Below, one piece after another: positions 58,549 through 64,000 of a DNA stretch of 64,000 nucleotides. This DNA is from Alectryocaccobium sp964389285. GTDB lineage: Bacteria > Bacillota > Clostridia > Lachnospirales > Lachnospiraceae. The translations under genes and the position numbers were made by a program. The stretch covers positions 186,001 to 250,000 of the forward strand of contig CAYMCZ010000001.1 in NCBI GenBank assembly GCA_964389285.1, given 5' to 3'. Under the pieces are notes generated by a model that saw nothing but the letters and a program-made list of their open reading frames with translations, was not told the DNA's origin and did not search any database. Numbering within the stretch: the stretch's first letter is position 1; every line of letters begins with the position of its first letter.

Positions 58549-60015
58549 ATGAGCATAGGAATTATGCCCGCAACAGTGCTGATACCGATCATCACCGGCG
58601 CGCTGATACCGATTATCCCATGGAAAAGCAGAAAAACGATGATGCTCTTTATAGAAGTGCTTGTAATCATCAACTCTGTCCTTGCGGTGCTTGCAGTCGC
58701 ATTTAACACTCATGATACTTTTATTATAGCGGTGTTTACGGAGAAGATATCCCTGGGCTTCAAAATAGACGGGATCGGAAATGTATTTACGCTGATAATA
58801 GCGCTGCTGTGGCCTATATCCACGCTTTACGCGTTTGAATACATGTCGCATGAGCGGCATACAAAGATCTTTTTCATGTTCTTTACCATGACCTTCGGTG
58901 TTACTTTGGGTATTGCAATGGCGAAAGATCTCGTTACCATGTACTGCTTCTATGAAGCTCTTACTCTGGTTACCGTACCGCTTGTAATGCACGCCCTCTC
59001 TCCCGCTGCCATTAAGGCCACCCGTACGTATATCTATTATTCGCTCGGAGGGGCATCTTTCGGATTTTTGGGTCTGATATATATAATCGTAAACGGGAGT
59101 ACGACGGATTTTATCGCCGGAGGAGTCTTGGGCGCCTCCTCAGGCGATACAGGCATCCTGCTCCTGATATATGTAATGTGTTTCTGCGGATTTTCCGTAA
59201 AGGCGGCAATGTTCCCGTTTTCACGCTGGCTTCCGGATGCGGGTGTCGCGCCAACTCCGGTTACCGCGCTTCTGCATGCCGTTGCGGTGGTAAAGGCGGG
59301 TGCCTTTGCGGTTATGCGGATAACCTATTATATTTTCGGCACGGAAATGCTCGCGGGCACCTGGGCTCAGTACATTGTGCTTTCTCTTGCCGCCTTTACC
59401 ATAGTTTACGGCTGTAGCAGGGGCGTAAAAGCCGTCCATGTGAAAAGAAGGCTGGCCTGGTCAACCGTCAGCAATCTTTCATACATTCTTTTCGGCGCGG
59501 CTCTTATGACGCCTTTAGGACTTGCCGCGGCACTTTGCCATATGGTATTTCACGCAGTCATGAAAATATGCTCCTTCTTCTGCGCCGGAGCCATCATTTG
59601 CAAAACCGAGCGAAAATACGTTTTCGAACTGGACGGCCTCGGCAGGAAAATGCCCGGGACATTCCTGGTTTTTACCGTGTCGGCGCTGGCGCTTATGGGC
59701 GTTCCCGGACTTTGCGGTTTTACAAGCAAATGGTATCTCGCACAGGCGGCTCTCGATAACGGAAATCCGGCAGCCATAGCGGGAGTGGCGGCACTGCTGA
59801 TTTCCGCGCTTTTGACTTCCATATACATGATGACAATGATTGTAAGAGCCTTTTTCCCGAAAAAAGGCTTTAACCCCGAAAGCATACAGGGGATCAAAGA
59901 TCCCGGATGGATGATAATGCTTCCACTCGTGCTCCTGACCATAACTATGTTTGTATTCGGAATCAGATCCGATATCGTAGTAAATGCAATTAATTCCATA
60001 CTGCCCGTATTCTGA
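58549..60015 (+). CDS. Antiporter-like subunit 3 (proton_antipo family, diverged)
   Basis: A 488-residue homologue with about 14 helices. Glu136 in CFYEALTLVTVPLV, Lys218 in SVKAAMFPFSRWLPDAGVAPTPVTALLHAVAVVKAG and Lys249 are kept. The usual PFHxWLP is PFSRWLP, so the conserved His after the first lysine helix is replaced. The APTPVTALLH pattern is closer to NuoL/MrpA than to MrpD. It is 16 bp after subunit 2 with AAAGGA before the ATG. Confidence 0.87.
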   Translation: MSIGIMPATVLIPIITGALIPIIPWKSRKTMMLFIEVLVIINSVLAVLAVAFNTHDTFIIAVFTEKISLGFKIDGIGNVFTLIIALLWPISTLYAFEYMSHERHTKIFFMFFTMTFGVTLGIAMAKDLVTMYCFYEALTLVTVPLVMHALSPAAIKATRTYIYYSLGGASFGFLGLIYIIVNGSTTDFIAGGVLGASSGDTGILLLIYVMCFCGFSVKAAMFPFSRWLPDAGVAPTPVTALLHAVAVVKAGAFAVMRITYYIFGTEMLAGTWAQYIVLSLAAFTIVYGCSRGVKAVHVKRRLAWSTVSNLSYILFGAALMTPLGLAAALCHMVFHAVMKICSFFCAGAIICKTERKYVFELDGLGRKMPGTFLVFTVSALALMGVPGLCGFTSKWYLAQAALDNGNPAAIAGVAALLISALLTSIYMMTMIVRAFFPKKGFNPESIQGIKDPGWMIMLPLVLLTITMFVFGIRSDIVVNAINSILPVF

Positions 60016-60033
60016 ATTTGAAAGGACTTGAAA

Positions 60034-62058
60034 ATGCTGTCATTGCTCGTATTTTTTCCTTTTGCCGCGGGACTTGTATCTTTTATCGCGGGAAAGAAAA
60101 ACGAAAAGGCGAGAGATATTCTTGTAAACTTAACCGTGGTGATCGAATTCGCCCTCATGCTCATATTCTTCCTTTCCCGGCTTGAAGTTTTTGCCGCCGG
60201 TGAAAGATTAAGCATGTTCCTTCCTGAAATATGCGGCTTCGGATTGAATTTTACGATCGGAGGCTTCCGTGCGATTTACGGCTGCGTCGCGGCGTTTATG
60301 TGGATGATGTCCACTCTTATTTCAAACGAATATATGGAGCATCACGCCAACAAAAACAGATACTATTTCTTTATTCTCTGGACGCTCGGCGCTGCAATGG
60401 GAGTCTTTCTCTCCGCGGATCTCTACACGACTTTTATCTTTTTCGAGATAATGTCCTTTACATCCTATGTGTGGGTCGCTCAGGAAGAAACCGACGGTGC
60501 CCTGCGGGCCGCTTCGACTTATCTTGCGGTTGCGATTATCGGCGGACTCGTCATGCTTATGGGCATTTTCATGCTCTATTACAATCTCGGCACCGTCAAT
60601 ATAGCCGAAATGCATGCCGCGGCAGCCGCTTTTGAAAACAAAAAACTGCTCTATGCGGCGGGGGCCTGTCTTTTGGTGGGCTTCGGAGCCAAGGCAGGTG
60701 CCTTTCCGCTTCATATCTGGCTTCCGAAAGCGCATCCCGTTGCTCCGGCTCCGGCTTCCGCCCTGCTTTCGGGTATCCTGACAAAGACAGGCATTTACGG
60801 TACCCTTATCATAAGCGTGGATCTTTTCGCTCACGATGCCAAATGGGGCGCGCTGATACTGGGACTCGGTACAATAACCATGTTCCTCGGCGCGGTTCTC
60901 GGAGTATTTTCCGTTGACCTTAAAAGAACGCTCGCATGCTCATCCATGTCACAGATAGGTTTTATCATGACCGGTATAGGAATGATGGGCCTTCTTCACC
61001 ACGAAGTCGAACTGGCTGTCCACGGAATCATGCTTCATCTGATAAATCATTCCATGATAAAGCTGGTTCTCTTTATGGCGGCAGGCGTGGTATATATGAA
61101 CGCGCACAAACTCAACCTGAACGACATACGGGGCTACGGACGCAAAAAGCCCATGCTGAAGATAGTATTCGCTATAGGCGGTCTGACAATAGCAGGCGTT
61201 CCCCTGCTCGGCGGCTACGTAAGCAAAACACTGCTGCACGAAGCAATCGTGGAATTCGGTGGCAGCGGCCTTATGACATTAGTCGAATGGATTTTCCTGA
61301 TAAGCGGCGGCCTTACCCTTGCATATATGCTCAAGCTGTTCATCGCCGTTTTCGTTGAGAAAAACGCGGACGATGAACTTCAGAAACAATATGATAATGA
61401 AAAGAATTATCTCGGAAAGACAGGCTCCTTTGCTCTTGTCGGCAGTGCTCTCGCCCTTCTCGTATGGGGTGTTGTGCCGAGCCTGACCATGGATCGCGCC
61501 GCTGCTCTCGGTCAGAAGTTTATGGGCATTGACGAATACGGACACGCGGTAAATTATTTTACCCTCGGAAATCTTTCAGGCTCTCTGATATCCATAGCCA
61601 TAGGTCTTGCGGTGTATCTTTTATTCATAAGAAAGGTGCTTATGAACCGAAAAGATTCAAGGATTCCCGCATATGCCGACAGATGGCCTGAGAAATTAGA
61701 CCTTGAAAACCTGATTTACAGGCCCCTGATGCTTGTAATCCTTCCGACAGTCTTCGGTTTTCTGTGCAGAATCCTGGATTCGGCCGCGGATTTCGTGATA
61801 GTCCTGCTCAGAAAGACCGTATATTCGGATACGCCGGTTCAGCCTGCCGACAGCGAAATGGTTCTGTCCAGATTTGATTCGGAAACTTCCGCGGCATCCG
61901 TATATAAAGGGGCAGACACCTATGCTTCGAATGTTCGCAGCCGCCTGAAAACCTATGAAAAAAACAGCAATAAACGGATAATACGAAGGAGTATTTCATT
62001 TGCTCTTATACTTGCGACTGCAGGTATTGTGGTTTTCATGCTGATTTTGATGCTCTGA
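60034..62058 (+). CDS. Antiporter-like subunit 4 (large, NuoL/MrpA/HyfB-like)
   Basis: A 674-residue protein, the longest of the four. Glu138 in FIFFEIMSFTSYVW, Lys220 in GAKAGAFPLHIWLPKAHPVAPAPASALLSG and Lys251 are kept. After the 14-helix core an additional region (about 530-674) contains a conserved RWPEKLDLENLIYRPL segment and a last helix, as in hydrogenase-4 subunit B and NuoL relatives with a lateral helix. The ATG at 60034 has AAAGGA 7 bases before. It ends the operon; no hydrogenase or dehydrogenase gene follows. Confidence 0.88.
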   Translation: MLSLLVFFPFAAGLVSFIAGKKNEKARDILVNLTVVIEFALMLIFFLSRLEVFAAGERLSMFLPEICGFGLNFTIGGFRAIYGCVAAFMWMMSTLISNEYMEHHANKNRYYFFILWTLGAAMGVFLSADLYTTFIFFEIMSFTSYVWVAQEETDGALRAASTYLAVAIIGGLVMLMGIFMLYYNLGTVNIAEMHAAAAAFENKKLLYAAGACLLVGFGAKAGAFPLHIWLPKAHPVAPAPASALLSGILTKTGIYGTLIISVDLFAHDAKWGALILGLGTITMFLGAVLGVFSVDLKRTLACSSMSQIGFIMTGIGMMGLLHHEVELAVHGIMLHLINHSMIKLVLFMAAGVVYMNAHKLNLNDIRGYGRKKPMLKIVFAIGGLTIAGVPLLGGYVSKTLLHEAIVEFGGSGLMTLVEWIFLISGGLTLAYMLKLFIAVFVEKNADDELQKQYDNEKNYLGKTGSFALVGSALALLVWGVVPSLTMDRAAALGQKFMGIDEYGHAVNYFTLGNLSGSLISIAIGLAVYLLFIRKVLMNRKDSRIPAYADRWPEKLDLENLIYRPLMLVILPTVFGFLCRILDSAADFVIVLLRKTVYSDTPVQPADSEMVLSRFDSETSAASVYKGADTYASNVRSRLKTYEKNSNKRIIRRSISFALILATAGIVVFMLILML

Positions 62059-62130
62059 AAAGAGATATTGCATAATAAAATGTTTGAATTTCGGTGTTTC
62101 GGTGCTATAATTATATTGTACCGCAATTCC

Positions 62131-62299
62131 GGGCTGTCGTAATATGCATTCTCATGATTATTCTTCCAGGGACCGTTCGCACTTAGTCCTCACGCAGCGG
62201 TACTAACCTCACGCATCGTTGCGCTCGCGTTCGCTAAGTACCGGCGTTGCGGATGTCCCTTTCAGAATAATCATTCGCTTTTGCATATTGCGACAGCCC
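62131..62299. repeat. MITE-like 169-bp imperfect inverted repeat
   Basis: The ends GGGCTGTCGTAATATGCA (62131-62148) and 62282-62299 are complementary at 17 of 18 positions. Inside, ATGATTATTCT (62154-62164) pairs with 62264-62274, and AGGGAC (62168-62173) with GTCCCT (62255-62260). The centre has further short complementary blocks. It lies between the antiporter operon and the P-type ATPase gene; the right arm is followed by TTTTT, so it may also end the operon transcript. No transposase is encoded. Confidence 0.6.
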
Positions 62300-62340
62300 T
62301 TTTTAAACGAGCATAATAATCAATTACGCGGAGGAGAGAT

Positions 62341-64000
62341 ATGTCTGAATGGTACAGACAAGCACCGGAAGAGGTTTTATCCAATCTGAATACCGATATT
62401 ACCGGCCTTAGTTCCGAAAGAGCCAAAGCGGCTCTCGAAAAGTACGGCGAAAACGTCCTTCAGGAAGAAGGCAGAAAATCCGCCCTTATGATCTTTCTCG
62501 GACAATTCAGGGATATACTCGTTATTATCCTGATAGCTGCAGCTCTTGTTTCCGTGTTTACCGGAGACGCGAAAAGCACGATAGTCATTATAAGCGTACT
62601 TATTTTAAATGCGGTTCTGGGAACGGTTCAGGAAATAAAGGCACAAAAATCCCTTGACGCATTAAAATCCCTTTCATCTCCCAAGGCCAAGGTCCTGCGT
62701 GACGGGATAAAAACCGAAACAGATTCCAGATTTATAGTTCCGGGCGATATCGTAATCGCCGAAGCCGGCGATATGATCGTTGCCGACGGCAGAATCATAG
62801 AAAACTATTCACTTCAGGTAAATGAAAGCTCGCTGACCGGCGAATCCACAAACGTAGATAAACAGGCGGATGCTCTTGACTCTGAACTGCCTCTCGCAGA
62901 CCGTATAAACATGGTCTATTCGGGCAGCCTTGTAACATACGGGCGCGCTCTGATAGCCGTTACGGATACGGCAATGAATACCGAAATCGGCCGTATTGCG
63001 ACACTCATGAACCAGACCAAAGAAAAAAAGACGCCGCTTCAGGTAAGCCTGGATAGATTTTCCGTCCGCCTTGCCATAGGCATTATCATTATATGCGCCA
63101 TAGTCTTGGTTCTCGAGACTGTAAGGGGCATGAAAATTATGGACGCTCTTTTATTCGCGGTAGCACTCGCGGTCGCGGCTATTCCCGAAGCTCTCGGCTC
63201 CATAGTTACTATCGTACAGGCCATAGGGACGCAGCGGATGGCAAAAGAAAACGCCGTCATTAAAAATCTTTCAGCCGTGGAATCCCTCGGCTGTGTCTCG
63301 GTTATCTGCTCCGACAAAACCGGAACATTGACGCAAAACAAAATGACCGTTCAGGAAATATATATAGGAGAAGAACTTCTACTTCCTGAAGAACTCAGCC
63401 TTTCGGAACAGCTCCACAGGTATCTGATATACAATACCGTACTTACCAACGACTCAAATTTAATAGACGGAAAAGGCATAGGCGATCCCACGGAATATGC
63501 TCTCCTGGATATGTACGGCAAAATAAAAGGCCTGTCCCAGGAAGCCATACAGCTTTCTTTTTCGGATCTTCGAACCATCACAAACCGTATTGACGAGGTT
63601 CCCTTTGATTCGGACAGAAAACTTATGAGCACCAAACATCTCATCCACGGAATCCCGACATTTTTTACAAAAGGTGCCGTAGATGTGCTGCTTGAACGCT
63701 GTGACAGCATCAGGTTAAAAGATAACGTGATCCGGCCCATAACCGACGAAGATAAAAAAAATATCCTGCACTGCAATCAATACTTTTCCGAAAACGGACT
63801 TCGCGTACTGGCTTTCGCCTATAAAGAATCCGATGAAGATCTGTGTATCGAGACCGAAAATCATTTTACTTTTATAGGTCTTATTTCGGAAATGGATCCT
63901 CCGCGAGTGGAATCCGCCGAAGCGGTTCGCCATGCCTCTGAAGCCGGCATACGGACAGTCATGATCACGGGAGATCATAAGGTGACTGCAACGGCGATTG
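62341..64000 (+). CDS. P-type cation-transporting ATPase (P2A-like), partial at right edge
   Basis: The first 553 codons of a cation pump; the family is near 880 residues. The actuator-domain motif TGES is at 166-169, the phosphorylation site SDKTGTLT has Asp325, and TGDH near the cut end belongs to the hinge. No N-terminal metal-binding domain is present, which with the sequence pattern points to the Ca2+-type P2A branch. The ion-site helix reads AAIPEALGSIVTIV with Glu283, where SERCA-type pumps have PEGLPA. GGAGGAGAG precedes the ATG. The last third with the remaining ion-site residues is outside the window. Confidence 0.9.
   Translation, partial: MSEWYRQAPEEVLSNLNTDITGLSSERAKAALEKYGENVLQEEGRKSALMIFLGQFRDILVIILIAAALVSVFTGDAKSTIVIISVLILNAVLGTVQEIKAQKSLDALKSLSSPKAKVLRDGIKTETDSRFIVPGDIVIAEAGDMIVADGRIIENYSLQVNESSLTGESTNVDKQADALDSELPLADRINMVYSGSLVTYGRALIAVTDTAMNTEIGRIATLMNQTKEKKTPLQVSLDRFSVRLAIGIIIICAIVLVLETVRGMKIMDALLFAVALAVAAIPEALGSIVTIVQAIGTQRMAKENAVIKNLSAVESLGCVSVICSDKTGTLTQNKMTVQEIYIGEELLLPEELSLSEQLHRYLIYNTVLTNDSNLIDGKGIGDPTEYALLDMYGKIKGLSQEAIQLSFSDLRTITNRIDEVPFDSDRKLMSTKHLIHGIPTFFTKGAVDVLLERCDSIRLKDNVIRPITDEDKKNILHCNQYFSENGLRVLAFAYKESDEDLCIETENHFTFIGLISEMDPPRVESAEAVRHASEAGIRTVMITGDHKVTATAI

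Noticed and set aside
1..64000. CRISPR array, rRNA genes, intact insertion sequence or prophage
   Set aside because: No regularly spaced repeats with unique spacers, no rRNA-like stretches and no transposase, capsid, portal or terminase-like proteins were seen on either strand.

Overview
The window reads as chromosomal DNA of a low-to-mid GC Firmicute, most probably a gut-type Clostridia of the Lachnospiraceae kind. The grounds are AGGAGG-type ribosome sites with frequent TTG and GTG starts, a D-Ala ligase/MurF wall-synthesis pair, an Mrp/Mbh-type membrane complex, YhgE/Pip proteins, MATE pumps and paired sigma-A promoters with 17-bp spacers. Genus cannot be fixed from the sequence alone. No CRISPR array, rRNA or intact transposase or integrase gene was seen.

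Layout: 1-6.8 kb carries cell-wall genes (murF cut by the left edge, ddl, an L,D-transpeptidase), an aminotransferase, an rRNA methyltransferase and a glycerophosphodiesterase. 6.9-10.6 kb is a membrane operon with two fusion genes: a DUF975/CmpB-like membrane protein and a dUTPase joined in frame to an ABC ATPase, followed by its permease. 10.8-12.8 kb has a lipoprotein and a DUF4143 ATPase. 13.0-17.6 kb is a complete sugar ABC importer operon (binding protein, two permeases, MsmK/UgpC-type ATPase) behind a strong promoter carrying three 11-bp-spaced AACGTT operator cores. Then come a membrane-anchored GDPD and a MATE pump.

21.0-27.2 kb is accessory DNA next to a tRNA-Pro(CGG) gene. The 3' part of that tRNA is repeated exactly over 43 bp at 23715-23757 and again over 19 bp at 21038-21056, so at least two decayed integrative elements appear to be stacked there. 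The distal one holds an AbiE locus whose toxin gene has lost its middle while the antitoxin gene and its promoter/operator look intact, a sigma-like small gene and an S24 peptidase. The proximal one holds a membrane protein and a secreted M13 metallopeptidase. 27.3-36.5 kb holds threonine ammonia-lyase, an HD hydrolase, a second MATE pump, four tRNA genes (Thr, Asp, Met, Thr) and an operon of two YhgE/Pip proteins with an ion channel.

36.6-52.4 kb has a polysaccharide ABC exporter with a membrane-anchored pyruvyltransferase, an M18 aminopeptidase gene broken at a run of eight A, serine acetyltransferase, a Na+/solute symporter, assorted enzymes and rlmD. 52.7-62.1 kb is a ten-gene operon in the gene order of Pyrococcus mbhA-H (MrpE-F-G, MbhD, MbhE/MrpB, MrpC, MrpD), extended by three more antiporter-like subunits and without any hydrogenase or dehydrogenase genes. 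Its MbhE/MrpB gene has a -1 frameshift. A MITE-like inverted repeat separates it from a P-type cation ATPase cut by the right edge. The two single-base frameshifts could be assembly errors and should be checked in reads first.
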